Origin: Streptomyces sp. 1222.5
GTDB lineage: Bacteria; Actinomycetota; Actinomycetes; Streptomycetales; Streptomycetaceae
Direction of reading: 5' to 3'
DNA: 64,000 bases
NCBI RefSeq assembly: GCF_900105245.1
Contig: NZ_FNSZ01000001.1
Span: 558,001-622,000 of the forward strand
Shown here: positions 26,462-34,796 of the stretch, in pieces
Position numbering within the stretch: position 1 is the stretch's first letter
Layout of the letters: every line of letters starts with the position of its first letter
Position numbers and translations under genes: made by a program
Notes under the pieces: model-generated
What the model was told of the DNA's origin: nothing
The model's input: the letters and a program-made list of their open reading frames with translations, nothing else
The model's database searches: none

Positions 26462-27063
26462 AGCCGGTCCAGCAGAGCGGCCGCGAGGGAGCGGGCGCGC
26501 CGTAGCCGCTCGTCGTCACCCTCCAGACCGGCGCGGGCCATCGCGCCCTCCAGCAGGAAGGCCAGATGCTCGGCGGTCGTGCGGGCCTCGTCGGCGCGCC
26601 CGGGCAGCAGCTCCGCGAGATGCCCGGCGATCAGCCGCTCGACCTCCTCCTTGTGGGCGCGGACCACGGCTCGGCCCTCGTCCCCGGCCGGCAGCTCGGC
26701 GGCGGCGTTGAGCAGTCCGCAGCCGCGGAAGCCGCGCTCGTAGGTGAACGCGGCGTGGTCCGCGTACGCGTCGAACACCGCCAGTACGCCCTCGCGCGGC
26801 CCGTCGGCGTGCTCCAGCCGGGCCCGGTACAGACCGAGCCACTCCGCGTGCCGGGCGTCGAGATAGGCCCTGACCAGCTCGGCCTTGGAAGCGAAGTTGT
26901 TGTAGAGACTCATCTTCGCCACGCCGGCCTCGGCGGTGATCGTGTCGATGCCGGTCGCCGCCACACCGTCGGCGTAGAAGCGGCGGGCCGCCGCCTCCAG
27001 CAACCGCTGCCGGGCCGGCCGGCGGCGGCCGCCCGTCCTCACATCTGCTTCCGTCTCGCCCAT
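26458..27063 (-). CDS. TetR-family transcriptional repressor
   Basis: A protein of about 201 residues from the ATG at 27063; a GTG one codon earlier is equally possible. The N-terminal HTH includes RLLEAAARRFYADGVAATGI, then DTITAEAGVAKMSLYNNFAS and KAELVRAYLD, the canonical TetR DNA-binding domain. The C-terminal ligand domain has a Cys in GFRGCGLLNAAAEL, a signature of the C-terminal family often linked to small electrophiles or drugs. A perfect operator-like palindrome sits 12 bp upstream. The gene overlaps the EamA exporter gene, giving a classic repressor-exporter unit. Confidence 0.93.
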   Translation of the reverse strand: MGETEADVRTGGRRRPARQRLLEAAARRFYADGVAATGIDTITAEAGVAKMSLYNNFASKAELVRAYLDARHAEWLGLYRARLEHADGPREGVLAVFDAYADHAAFTYERGFRGCGLLNAAAELPAGDEGRAVVRAHKEEVERLIAGHLAELLPGRADEARTTAEHLAFLLEGAMARAGLEGDDERLRRARSLAAALLDRL

Positions 27064-27074
27064 CACAATCCAGA

Positions 27075-27096
27075 CTAGGTAGGTAGGTCTACCTAG
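27075..27096. promoter_or_regulatory. TetR operator candidate
   Basis: CTAGGTAG and CTACCTAG form perfect 8-bp arms around a 6-bp GTAGGT spacer; an overlapping tighter reading TAGGTAG-GT-CTACCTA is also possible. It lies 12 bp upstream of the TetR start, which fits autoregulation. Confidence 0.75.
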
Positions 27097-27150
27097 ATTA
27101 GACGCGGGCGCCGGGCCGCGCCACCTTCGGCGCGGGTGGCCGCGCAGACC

Positions 27151-27360
27151 TCAGTGGCAGACGAACGACTTGTCCGCCGTGCTCGTGCTCAGGGCGCACG
27201 TCTTGCCGCGTACGGCCCCGGCCGCGTCGTGGAAGGTCAGGTTCCAGGCGCCGCCGCTGTTGAGCACCGCGTATCCGAAGACGCGGAGACCTCCCGGGGT
27301 CTGTTCCTGGGTGATCGACGGGTGCAGGGCCTGGCGCGGCGTGCCGATCAGCTTCCCCAT
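27151..27360 (-). CDS. Hypothetical protein fragment
   Basis: A 69-residue frame starting MGKLIGTPRQALHP and ending in a Cys-containing tail (KTCALSTSTADKSFVCH). It has no membrane segment or recognised family. The reading frame stays open upstream of the ATG into the neighbouring remnant, so this probably is the C-terminal part of a larger protein whose 5' end was lost. At about 27365 it abuts a 5'-truncated COG4705 remnant on the other strand. Confidence 0.4.
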   Translation of the reverse strand: MGKLIGTPRQALHPSITQEQTPGGLRVFGYAVLNSGGAWNLTFHDAAGAVRGKTCALSTSTADKSFVCH

Positions 27361-27559
27361 GACCTTGGTGTCGTCCGGGCCCCTCGGCGCGTCGGTCGGC
27401 GACTACCTCTCCCAGCCGGCCGGAGACGGCGGCCTGGGCGTGGGCACGGTGGTCACCAGTGTGCTGTTCCTCGCGGTCGTCCTCGGTCTGGTCGTGTACC
27501 TCGGAGTGACACGGAAGGACGTCGTCGCGCCGGAGCCTGGCGCGCGGCACTCGGTCTGA
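27359..27559 (+). pseudogene. 3' remnant of a COG4705-family membrane protein gene
   Basis: The last ~60 codons read SGPLGASVGDYLSQPAGDGG followed by a hydrophobic segment (TSVLFLAVVLGLVVYLGVTR). This closely matches the C-terminus of the intact COG4705 protein encoded 150 bp downstream (RPLGATAGDFLTKPVAKGGL). The rest of the gene is absent, so a second paralogue once stood here in tandem. Homology starts abruptly at about 27370, adjacent to the divergent hypothetical fragment. Confidence 0.75.
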
Positions 27560-27711
27560 CCGGCCGCACGGCACGTGTTCAGGATGCGTTCAGGCTTCCT
27601 GTGCCACGGTCGGGGATCTCGGCCGCCACCGGCGGTCGCTCATCCGACAGGGCGCTCGTCCCGCATTGCGGGGCGGGCGCCCTGTCGTTCGACCGGCAAG
27701 GAGAAAGTGAC

Positions 27712-28620
27712 TTGGAGACACCGGAGGTCCTCACCGACCTCGATGTGGCGAGCACGTCGAGTACGACCAAGTCGGTGATGAAGAAGCTGCCCGAGGTGAC
27801 GCTGGCGTTCTGGGTCATGAAGATCGCCGCGACGACTCTGGGCGAGACGGCGGGCGACCTCTTCGCGCAGACCCTGAAGCTGGGCTACTTCCTCACCACG
27901 ATCGCGCTGTTCCTGGTGTTCGTGGTGACGCTGGTCGTCCAGCTGCGCTCGTCCCGCTACCACCCGTTCTTCTACTGGACCGTGATCCTGTCGACCAGCA
28001 TGGCCGGCACCACGATGTCCGACTTCATGAACCGCGACGCCAGCGCCGCGTACCTCTCGAACGGCGCGACCAGGCTGGGCTGGGGCCCGCAGGGTCTGGG
28101 GCTGGGTTACCCCGCCGGTGCGGCGATCCTGATCTCCGTCCTGCTGGCGATCTTCCTCGCCTGGAAGCTGAGCGGGATGACGTTCCAGATCCGCGACATC
28201 GTCACCTTCAGGGGTGAGGCCCTGTTCTGGTCGGCGATCCTCGTGTCGAACACCCTCGGCACCTCCATGGGCGACTTCCTGTCCGACAGCTCCGGATTGG
28301 GCTACGCCGGGGGCGCGCTGCTGGTGACCGGCGCACTCGCCGTGCTCCTGGCGCTGATGCGAGTGCCCGCCGTCTCGAACGTGCTGCTGTTCTGGATCGC
28401 CTTCGTCCTCACCCGCCCGCTGGGCGCCACCGCGGGCGACTTCCTCACCAAGCCGGTGGCCAAGGGCGGCTTGGATCTCGGTACGGCGGGCTCGTCCGCC
28501 GTCCTGCTCGCCGTCCTGTTCGGCCTGATGGCCCACGCGCAGGTGCGGGAGCACCGGGCCGCCGGCCGGCCGGCCGGGGCGGAGCGGGCCCCGGTCACCC
28601 GGCGGGCAGACCGACCGTGA
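27712..28620 (+). CDS. COG4705-type multi-pass membrane protein
   Basis: About 302 residues from a TTG at 27712, eight nt after AAGGAG. There are about ten hydrophobic segments. The protein carries a fourfold internal motif of the form G-[ETA]-[TS]-x-[GS]-D-[FL]: TLGETAGDLF, MAGTTMSDFM, TLGTSMGDFL and PLGATAGDFL, each at the membrane edge. These repeated acidic pairs inside the membrane region suggest ion coordination, possibly a metal or small-cation transporter, but the family is not functionally defined. It converges with the histidine kinase gene (26-bp overlap of ends) and likely belongs to the same regulatory unit. Confidence 0.82.
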   Translation: METPEVLTDLDVASTSSTTKSVMKKLPEVTLAFWVMKIAATTLGETAGDLFAQTLKLGYFLTTIALFLVFVVTLVVQLRSSRYHPFFYWTVILSTSMAGTTMSDFMNRDASAAYLSNGATRLGWGPQGLGLGYPAGAAILISVLLAIFLAWKLSGMTFQIRDIVTFRGEALFWSAILVSNTLGTSMGDFLSDSSGLGYAGGALLVTGALAVLLALMRVPAVSNVLLFWIAFVLTRPLGATAGDFLTKPVAKGGLDLGTAGSSAVLLAVLFGLMAHAQVREHRAAGRPAGAERAPVTRRADRP

Positions 28621-30001
28621 ACCTGGCCCCGGGCCGGTGCCCGGGGTCGTAGGACACCTCGCCTCCGACGGCGCGGGCCAGGCGTCGCGCGAGCGACAGG
28701 CCGAGGCCCGCGCCGTCGTGCCCGTCGTCGGAGTCGGCGCGCCGGCCGGGCTGGAACAGTTCGTCGACGAACGCCTCCGGCACCCCCGGGCCGTCGTCGG
28801 TGACGTCGATCCGTACGGCTCCGGGGACGCGCCGTGCGGACACGGTGACCTGGCAGTGGGCGTAGCGGACGGCGTTGGCGAGCAGGGGGCTGAGGATGCG
28901 TTCGAGGAGAGCGGGGGCGACCCCGGCCTCCAGCGCCCGGGCCCCGGCCTCGCGCACGGTGGGGTCCGTCTCCACCACGGTCTTCACCCCGTCGGGCACA
29001 TCGAGGCCGCGGAGCAGCCGGTCCAGAACGGGCAGGACGCCGGTGGTTCCGGGGGCCGTCGCCGGGCCGGCGGCGTTCTCGCGGGCGTCGGTCAGCAGGG
29101 TGTCGCAGATCGTGCGCATGGACCGGGCGGCCTCGGCGATCACCTCGTGGGTCGAGTGGATCTCGGCGTCCGTGCGGGGGTGGGCCCGGGACCAGTCGAG
29201 TTCCATGATGATCCGGGTGAGCGGTGTGCGCAGTTCGTGGGACAGCTCTCCCGTCAGCTGCTGTTCGTGGCGCAGGACGGTGCGTATGCGGTCGAGCAAC
29301 GCGTCCAAGGAGGTACCCAGCCGGGCGAGTTCGGCCGGGTGCTGCTCGTTGCCGAAGCGCTCGGCCGAGCCCACGGCGCTCCACTGCGTGGCCTGGTCGG
29401 TCATCGTCCGCACCGGGCGCAGGGCCCGGCCGACGGACAGGCGGGTGAGGACGTACGTGAAGCCGAGCATCACGGCGTCCAGGACGAGCGACCCCAGCAG
29501 CAGGGCGTCGGCCGAACTCCGGTACGGGGTCAGGTCCAGCGCGGTGACGACGGTGGCGGTGGCGCGGCCCCCGTGGAGGGGCTGTGCGCACAGCCGGACG
29601 GGCCGGTGATCGTGTGCGTCGACGGTCGCGCAGGCATGCCTCCGCTGCGCGGCCAGCCGGTCGGCGGCCCGGGTCGGTGGGCTGCCGGCCGTGACCGACG
29701 GCGGTTTCTCCAGCAGCCGGGTCCCGGCGTAGATCCACACGTTGGCGTCGAGGAGGCGGTCGTTGACGCTTTCCAGGACGCGCACACCGGGTCCGGTGGT
29801 GTCGACGGTCGTCGCCACCGCCGCGGCCCGGCTGCGCAGTTCGTCGTCCGCCTGGTGCTGCAGGTGCCGGTCCGTCACCGCGTTGAACACCACGGTCAGG
29901 ATTGTCATCAGCAGGGCGGCGGTGGTCAGTGCCACCAGGGAGAGGCGGCCGCGCAGGGTGCGCGGGGCGAGGCGGCGCAGGGTACGCGGGGCATGGTTCA
30001 C
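28595..30001 (-). CDS. OmpR-type sensor histidine kinase
   Basis: A 468-residue protein with a first membrane helix (about 20-40), an extracytoplasmic sensor domain (about 41-165) with two or three Cys, a second helix (166-188), HAMP-like linker, HisKA with TGELSHELRTPLTRI (phospho-acceptor His255) and HATPase with LLANAVRYA, DVTDDGPGVPEAF and DGAGLGLSLARRLARAVGG. It shares an ATGA overlap with its upstream response regulator gene. It is a complete and typical kinase; the sensed signal is unknown, but the neighbouring COG4705 protein suggests an ion-related stimulus. Confidence 0.94.
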   Translation of the reverse strand: MNHAPRTLRRLAPRTLRGRLSLVALTTAALLMTILTVVFNAVTDRHLQHQADDELRSRAAAVATTVDTTGPGVRVLESVNDRLLDANVWIYAGTRLLEKPPSVTAGSPPTRAADRLAAQRRHACATVDAHDHRPVRLCAQPLHGGRATATVVTALDLTPYRSSADALLLGSLVLDAVMLGFTYVLTRLSVGRALRPVRTMTDQATQWSAVGSAERFGNEQHPAELARLGTSLDALLDRIRTVLRHEQQLTGELSHELRTPLTRIIMELDWSRAHPRTDAEIHSTHEVIAEAARSMRTICDTLLTDARENAAGPATAPGTTGVLPVLDRLLRGLDVPDGVKTVVETDPTVREAGARALEAGVAPALLERILSPLLANAVRYAHCQVTVSARRVPGAVRIDVTDDGPGVPEAFVDELFQPGRRADSDDGHDGAGLGLSLARRLARAVGGEVSYDPGHRPGARFTVGLPAG

Positions 30002-30660
30002 GACAGGCGGTGTCCGATCCCGCGCGCCGTGTCGATGCCGAGGCCGCTGCCGGTCTCCCGGAGCTTGCGGCGCAGCCTGCTCAGGTACTGGTCCAGGGTG
30101 TTGTCGCTGACCTGTGCGCCCTCGGGCCAGCCGGCCCGCACCAGGTCGCGGCGGCGTACGAGCGTTCCGTCCGCGGCGACGAGCGTGGCCAGCAGCCGGA
30201 ACTCGGTCGGTGACAGGGCGCTGCGCTCACCGCGCACGCTCATACTGTGGTCCACGGCGTCCAGGACCAGGTCGCCGGTTGTGGCCGCCGCCGTCGCCGG
30301 GGTCCGTTTGAGGACGGCTCGCAGTCTCGCGGCGAGTTCGGCGAGGTGGAAGGGCTTGGGCAGGTAGTCGTCGCCCCCGGCGGAGAATCCCGACAGGCGG
30401 TCGGTGAGCTGGTGCCGGGCGGTCAGAAAGATCACGGGGGCGGTGAAGCCGTTGGCCCGCATGGCCTGGCACACATCTCTTCCGTCCGCGTCGGGCAGGC
30501 CGATGTCCAGGACGGCGGCGGCCAGGTCGGCCGTGGCCAACCGCAGGGCGGTCGCGCCGTCGGCGGCCGGCACCGGGGCGAAGTCCTCCTCGGACAGGCC
30601 GCGGCGCAGCACGTCGCGCAGAGCGTGATCGTCCTCGACGACCAGGATCTTGGGGCGCAT
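29998..30660 (-). CDS. OmpR/PhoB-family response regulator
   Basis: The product has 220 residues and starts at an ATG right after GGAGGATC. The receiver domain has Glu9-Asp10-Asp11, phospho-acceptor Asp52 (AAAVLDIGLPDADG) and KPF near 102. The winged-helix C-terminal domain has ALSPTEFRLLATLVAADGTL and DNTLDQYLSRLRRKLRETGS. The overlapping downstream gene encodes its kinase. Together they probably control genes for the adjacent membrane protein, though no operator was identified. Confidence 0.95.
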   Translation of the reverse strand: MRPKILVVEDDHALRDVLRRGLSEEDFAPVPAADGATALRLATADLAAAVLDIGLPDADGRDVCQAMRANGFTAPVIFLTARHQLTDRLSGFSAGGDDYLPKPFHLAELAARLRAVLKRTPATAAATTGDLVLDAVDHSMSVRGERSALSPTEFRLLATLVAADGTLVRRRDLVRAGWPEGAQVSDNTLDQYLSRLRRKLRETGSGLGIDTARGIGHRLS

Positions 30661-30751
30661 GATCCTCCGGCGGGTCGGGTGTGCGGGCGGGGAGAGCGGT
30701 GGGCGGCGTACCGGCGCGCCCTCAGCCGTCCATCGGCAGCCACCTTACCGT

Positions 30752-31171
30752 CTACAATGACGTAGACACTCTAGCGGACGCAGGCCCGCCCCAGCCGCAC
30801 CGGAGTGCACACGGCGGGCGCGGCGACTCCCGCGTCGTCCTGCTGAGCACAGGTGTGCCAGGACGACACGGGAGCGTGGTGGGTGACCCGGAACCCGCCG
30901 GTGTGCCGGGTGCCGCTACGGCCGGGGCCGGGTCGGCCCGGTCGCCGGTGAGCAGGTCGCGGGTCAGGGCGACGGCGAGCACGCATGCCGCGACCAGCCC
31001 GGAGAAGATCAGCCGCTCCCGCCCTGACGGGTCGGTGAGCATGGAGAAGAGCACGAAGGAGAGGACCCCGCCCGGGGGACGCCACGGGCGGCGGTCCGGG
31101 TGAAGGACGCCGGGGCGTCGCCGCGGCGACCAAGGGAGTAGGCCATGCAAGAGGGCCTGCGGGCCCGGCAT
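30752..31171 (-). CDS. Hypothetical protein with one membrane segment (doubtful)
   Basis: A 139-residue frame from an ATG at 31171. It has one hydrophobic segment (LIFSGLVAACVLAVALT) preceded by a Pro/Arg-rich region and followed by a Pro/Gly-rich tail. Composition is low complexity and the 5' part lacks coding character. The 600-bp region between the response regulator gene and the sdaA stub shows no better candidate. It may be a decayed membrane protein gene. Confidence 0.25.
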   Translation of the reverse strand: MPGPQALLHGLLPWSPRRRPGVLHPDRRPWRPPGGVLSFVLFSMLTDPSGRERLIFSGLVAACVLAVALTRDLLTGDRADPAPAVAAPGTPAGSGSPTTLPCRPGTPVLSRTTRESPRPPCALRCGWGGPASARVSTSL

Positions 31172-31259
31172 GACTGTGTCCCCTCTGTCGAAGGTATGAC
31201 CTGGGGGTGGTGTCACCGGGCCGGGGAGGTGCCGTCCGAGACGCTGATCAGAGGTCCGA

Positions 31260-31352
31260 TCACCGTCCCGCGCAACGCCGGACCGCCCTTGCGCGGCAGG
31301 TGCTGCAGAGCCCGATGCCGACCTTGAACAGGTCGAAGACGCTGACGCTCAT
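31260..31352 (-). pseudogene. sdaA: sdaA stub: first 14 codons of L-serine dehydratase
   Basis: Immediately coupled to soxG (ATGA overlap at 31352-31349), the frame reads MSVSVFDLFKVGIG. This is the standard N-terminus of actinobacterial L-serine dehydratase, which continues with PSSSHTVGPMRAA. Here it instead runs into unrelated codons and stops after 30 residues. The rest of sdaA is missing. In intact sarcosine-catabolism loci this enzyme deaminates serine to pyruvate, so its loss breaks the onward route. Confidence 0.75.
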
Positions 31353-31945
31353 CCGGTGCCTCCCCGGTACTCCGTGCAGGCGTCGAGCAGCCAGGTGGCC
31401 AGGTAGCACGCGAAGGAGGCGCGGACCAGCAGCCAGACGGCGGAGGCCGCCTCGTCCCGCACCACGAGGGTGACCGGGGCCTGCGCCAGCAGGGTGGTCG
31501 GGCAGGAGCCGACGGGCGTGACCCGCGGATCCAGATCGATGGCACAGCCCTGGGCCAGCACCTCGCGCAGGAGGTGCCCGGACAGGGCCAGCGTGGTGCG
31601 CTGCGCGGAGACGTCGGTGACGGAGGCGGAGCCGTCGTCACCGATGGCGTCCCGCAGCCGGGCGAGCAGCTCCTGCCGCCGGCCGTCGGGCGCCACCAGC
31701 AGCCATTCGTCCGGGCCCATCCACAGCGCCTTGACGTCGCCCGACAGCTCGGCGCGCACGGGGTCCGGCAGGGTGATGCCCAGACAGGCTTCGACGGCCT
31801 TCGCCGCGGCGCTTCCGGGCTGCGCGCGCAGGCTGAGCTGGGTCAGGAAGGGCAGTTCCCGCACCCGCAGTCCGGAGGGCAGCCCCGCGAGGCGGTCCTG
31901 CCACTCGGCCAGGGGGCTGAAGCGAGTGGGTGTCTCAACCGTCAC
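31349..31945 (-). CDS. soxG: Sarcosine oxidase gamma subunit
   Basis: The 198-residue product shows the SoxG features: RVRELPFLTQLSLRAQPGSA, WMGPDEWLLVAPDG, SVTDVSAQRTTLALSG, and AQGCAIDLDPRVTPVGSC, an arrangement related to the folate-binding T-protein fold. The gamma subunit completes the heterotetrameric sarcosine oxidase that demethylates sarcosine to glycine, transferring the methyl as 5,10-methylene-tetrahydrofolate and releasing hydrogen peroxide. Its start overlaps the end of soxA by about 11 bp. The downstream sdaA coding start overlaps its stop. Confidence 0.94.
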   Translation of the reverse strand: MTVETPTRFSPLAEWQDRLAGLPSGLRVRELPFLTQLSLRAQPGSAAAKAVEACLGITLPDPVRAELSGDVKALWMGPDEWLLVAPDGRRQELLARLRDAIGDDGSASVTDVSAQRTTLALSGHLLREVLAQGCAIDLDPRVTPVGSCPTTLLAQAPVTLVVRDEAASAVWLLVRASFACYLATWLLDACTEYRGGTG

Positions 31946-34796
31946 GGCGAGCTCCCTCCTTGTCGAAGAGCACGGGTTCGGTCACGGTCACCGGGACGGT
32001 ACGGCCGTCCAGCGGGACGTACAGGGTTTCGCCGATACGCCGGGTTCCCGCGCGCACCAGGGCCAGGGCGAACGTCCGCTGGAGGGCGTCGCTGCGGTAG
32101 CTGGAGGTGACGTGGCCCAGCATGGGCACCGGGGGCGCCGGAACACCGCTGGTGGCGATGATCTGGGCCCCTTCGGGCAGCAGGACTCCCGCGTCGGCCG
32201 GCAGCAGGCCGACCAGCTGCTTGCGGTCGTCACGCCGGTTCTCCGTGCGGGTGAAGGACCGCTTGCCGACGAAGTCCGCCTTCTTCTTGGACACCACCCA
32301 CGACATGCCCAGGTCCTGCGGGGTGACGGTGCCGTCGGTGTCCTGCCCGATGATCGGGTAGGCCTTCTCGGCGCGCAGCACGTGCATCGTCTCGGTGCCG
32401 TACGGGGTGATGCCGAAGGGACGGCCGGCCTCGTACAGGGCCTTCCACACCGTGATGCCGTACCAGGCGGGGACGTTGATCTCGTAGGCGAGTTCACCGG
32501 AGAAACTGATGCGGCACACGCGGGCCGGCACGTCGGCGACCGTGGTGTCCTGCCAGGACATGAACGGAAAGGCGTCGTTGCCGACGTCGAGGCCCGGGGC
32601 CAGCAGGGCGAGTACGTCGCGGGAGCGGGGGCCGACCAGAGGGATCGTCACCCAGTGCTCGGTGACCGAGGTGAGGTGCACCCGCAGGCCCGGCCACTCC
32701 GTCTGCAGCCACTCCTCCATCCATTCGAGGATCTTGGCCGCGTTGCCGGTGGTCGTGGTCAGCAGGAACTCCTGCTCGGCGACCCGGATCACGGTGCCGT
32801 CGTCGATGACCATGCCGTCGACGCCGCACATCACGCCGTAGCGGATCCGGCCCACCTCGAGGGTGCTCATCAGGTTCGTGTACAGCCGGTCCAGCAGGAC
32901 CCCGGCGTCCGGGCCCCGCACATCGATCTTGCCGAGCGTGGAGCCGTCCATCATCGCGACGCCGGTACGGGCGGCCCGGCACTCGCGGAGCACGGCGTCC
33001 TCCATGCCCTCGCCCGCCCGGGGGTAGTACCGGGGGCGCTTCCACTGGCCGACGTCCTCGAAGGGAGCGCCGTGTTCGACGTGCCAGGGGTGCAGGGCGG
33101 TCACCCGTACCGGGTCGAACAGTTCACCGCGGTTGCGGCCCGCGAGGGCGGCGAAGGCCACCGGTACGGCGGGGGGGCGGTGGCTGGTGGTGCCGAGGTC
33201 GGCGACGTCCACCCCGAGGGCCTCGGCGACGATGCCCGAGGTCATGACGCCGGAGGTGCGGCCCTGGTCGTGGGCGGTGCCGATCGTGGTGTAGCGCTTG
33301 ACGTGCTCCACCGAGCGCAGGCCCGCGCCGACCGCCCGCAGGACGTCGCTGACAAGGGCGTCACGCTGCAGGTCGACGAACTGGTGGGAGCCGTCCGGTG
33401 TCTCCTGGGGGCTGGGGACCCGCCACAGCACCCGGGTGGGCGCTCCCTCGGGCTGCGGGGCGCCGGTCGGCAGGGTGACCGGCTGTCCGGTCAGGCCGAG
33501 GGCCGACAGGGCTCGCGAGGCCGCCTCCGCTCCGTCGGCGAGACAGCCGGCCAGGGTGAACGTGCCGCGGGCCGATCCCGCGGTGCGGACCGTGTCCGGG
33601 CCGTGGCCGGGGACGAAGGCCCCGGTTCCGGCGTCGTAGCGCAGGGTGCCGCGGGCCTGGCTGAACAGGGCCACGGCGGGGTTCCAGCCGCCGGACACCA
33701 GCAGCAGGTCGCAGTCGATGCCGTGCCGGTCGCCGAGGCGGCCCCGGCCGAAGGCGGCCACGTGGGCGCGGGAGACACGTTCGGTGCCGCTGGTGCCGGT
33801 GACCACGTGGCCCGCGCGTACCTCGACACCGCGTTCGGCGCACGCCGTCTGCCAGTGCGCCGGTACCTCCTCACGCGCGTCGATGACGGCGGCGACACGG
33901 ACGCCGGCGTCGGCCAGTTCGAGCGCTGCCGGGTAGGCGCTGTCGTTGGTGGTGAACACGACGGCCCGCCGCCCGGGGAGCACCCCGAAGCGGTTGAGGT
34001 AGGTGCGGGCCGAGCCGGCCAGCATGATGCCGGGGCGGTCGTTGTCGTCGAAGGCGACCGGACGCTCGTAGGCGCCGGTGGCGTACACGACCTGCCGGGC
34101 TCGGATGCGCCAGACCCGCTGCCTCGAGATGTGGGCCGGTGCCGCGGCACCGAGGTGGTCCGTGCGCTTCTCCAGGGCCAGGACGAGTCCGTCGTCGTAG
34201 TGGCCGAAGGCGGTGGTGCGGTGCAGGACCCTCACGTCGGCGTGGCCTTCGAGTTCGGCGGTGACGTCGTCGGCCCACGCGGTCGCCGGCGCGCCGTCGA
34301 GGAGGTCCCGGCTGCCGAGCAGCGACCCGCCGGACCGCGGGAGTTCGTCGACGAGGATCACGCGGGCACCGGCACGGGCGGCGACCAGTGTCGCGGCCAG
34401 GCCGGCCGGACCCGCGCCGACGACCAGGAGGTCGCAGTAGGCGTGCATGGTGTCGTAGCGGGCCGAGTCCGGCCGGCTGCTGAGCCGGCCCCGGCCGGAC
34501 AGGCCCCGGGCCACGAGTCCCTCGTACAGCTCGACGGTGGTGGCCGTGAGCATGGGTTCGGGGAAGGGGGCTTCGATCTGCACGAGCGCGTTGGGCTCTT
34601 CGGCTCCGGCGGCGAGGACGCCCCGCGGCCGTCCGTACTTGATGCCGCTCGCGACGTGGTGCACTCCGTTGGCCAGCAGGGCCGAAGCGAGGGTGTCGCC
34701 GGGGTGACCGGTGTAGGCGGTGCCGTCGAAGGAGAAGGAGAGCGTGGTGTCCCGGTCGACGTGGCCGTGGCCGGGGGCACGGAAAGGGGTGTTCAT
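31935..34796 (-). CDS. soxA: Sarcosine oxidase alpha subunit
   Basis: A 953-residue protein starting at the ATG at 34796 (overlapping the soxD stop by ATGA). Domains in order: an N-terminal 2Fe-2S-like/BFD-type leader (SFDGTAYTGHPGDTLASALL), an NAD-binding Rossmann region (CDLLVVGAGPAGLAATLVAA), further FAD/NAD-type sequences (RQVVYATGAYERP), and a C-terminal aminomethyltransferase-like folate domain (VAMMDGSTLGKIDV, SGELAYEINVP, TEHWVTIPLVGPRSRDVL). This is the full architecture of SoxA (about 960 residues). It uses NAD, FMN and folate together with SoxB. No damage was noticed. Confidence 0.96.
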   Translation of the reverse strand: MNTPFRAPGHGHVDRDTTLSFSFDGTAYTGHPGDTLASALLANGVHHVASGIKYGRPRGVLAAGAEEPNALVQIEAPFPEPMLTATTVELYEGLVARGLSGRGRLSSRPDSARYDTMHAYCDLLVVGAGPAGLAATLVAARAGARVILVDELPRSGGSLLGSRDLLDGAPATAWADDVTAELEGHADVRVLHRTTAFGHYDDGLVLALEKRTDHLGAAAPAHISRQRVWRIRARQVVYATGAYERPVAFDDNDRPGIMLAGSARTYLNRFGVLPGRRAVVFTTNDSAYPAALELADAGVRVAAVIDAREEVPAHWQTACAERGVEVRAGHVVTGTSGTERVSRAHVAAFGRGRLGDRHGIDCDLLLVSGGWNPAVALFSQARGTLRYDAGTGAFVPGHGPDTVRTAGSARGTFTLAGCLADGAEAASRALSALGLTGQPVTLPTGAPQPEGAPTRVLWRVPSPQETPDGSHQFVDLQRDALVSDVLRAVGAGLRSVEHVKRYTTIGTAHDQGRTSGVMTSGIVAEALGVDVADLGTTSHRPPAVPVAFAALAGRNRGELFDPVRVTALHPWHVEHGAPFEDVGQWKRPRYYPRAGEGMEDAVLRECRAARTGVAMMDGSTLGKIDVRGPDAGVLLDRLYTNLMSTLEVGRIRYGVMCGVDGMVIDDGTVIRVAEQEFLLTTTTGNAAKILEWMEEWLQTEWPGLRVHLTSVTEHWVTIPLVGPRSRDVLALLAPGLDVGNDAFPFMSWQDTTVADVPARVCRISFSGELAYEINVPAWYGITVWKALYEAGRPFGITPYGTETMHVLRAEKAYPIIGQDTDGTVTPQDLGMSWVVSKKKADFVGKRSFTRTENRRDDRKQLVGLLPADAGVLLPEGAQIIATSGVPAPPVPMLGHVTSSYRSDALQRTFALALVRAGTRRIGETLYVPLDGRTVPVTVTEPVLFDKEGARRDG

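Noticed and set aside
23963..26743. Long plus-strand frames opposite the FG-GAP and EamA genes
   Set aside because: They are shadows of genes with clear repeats and membrane helices on the minus strand.
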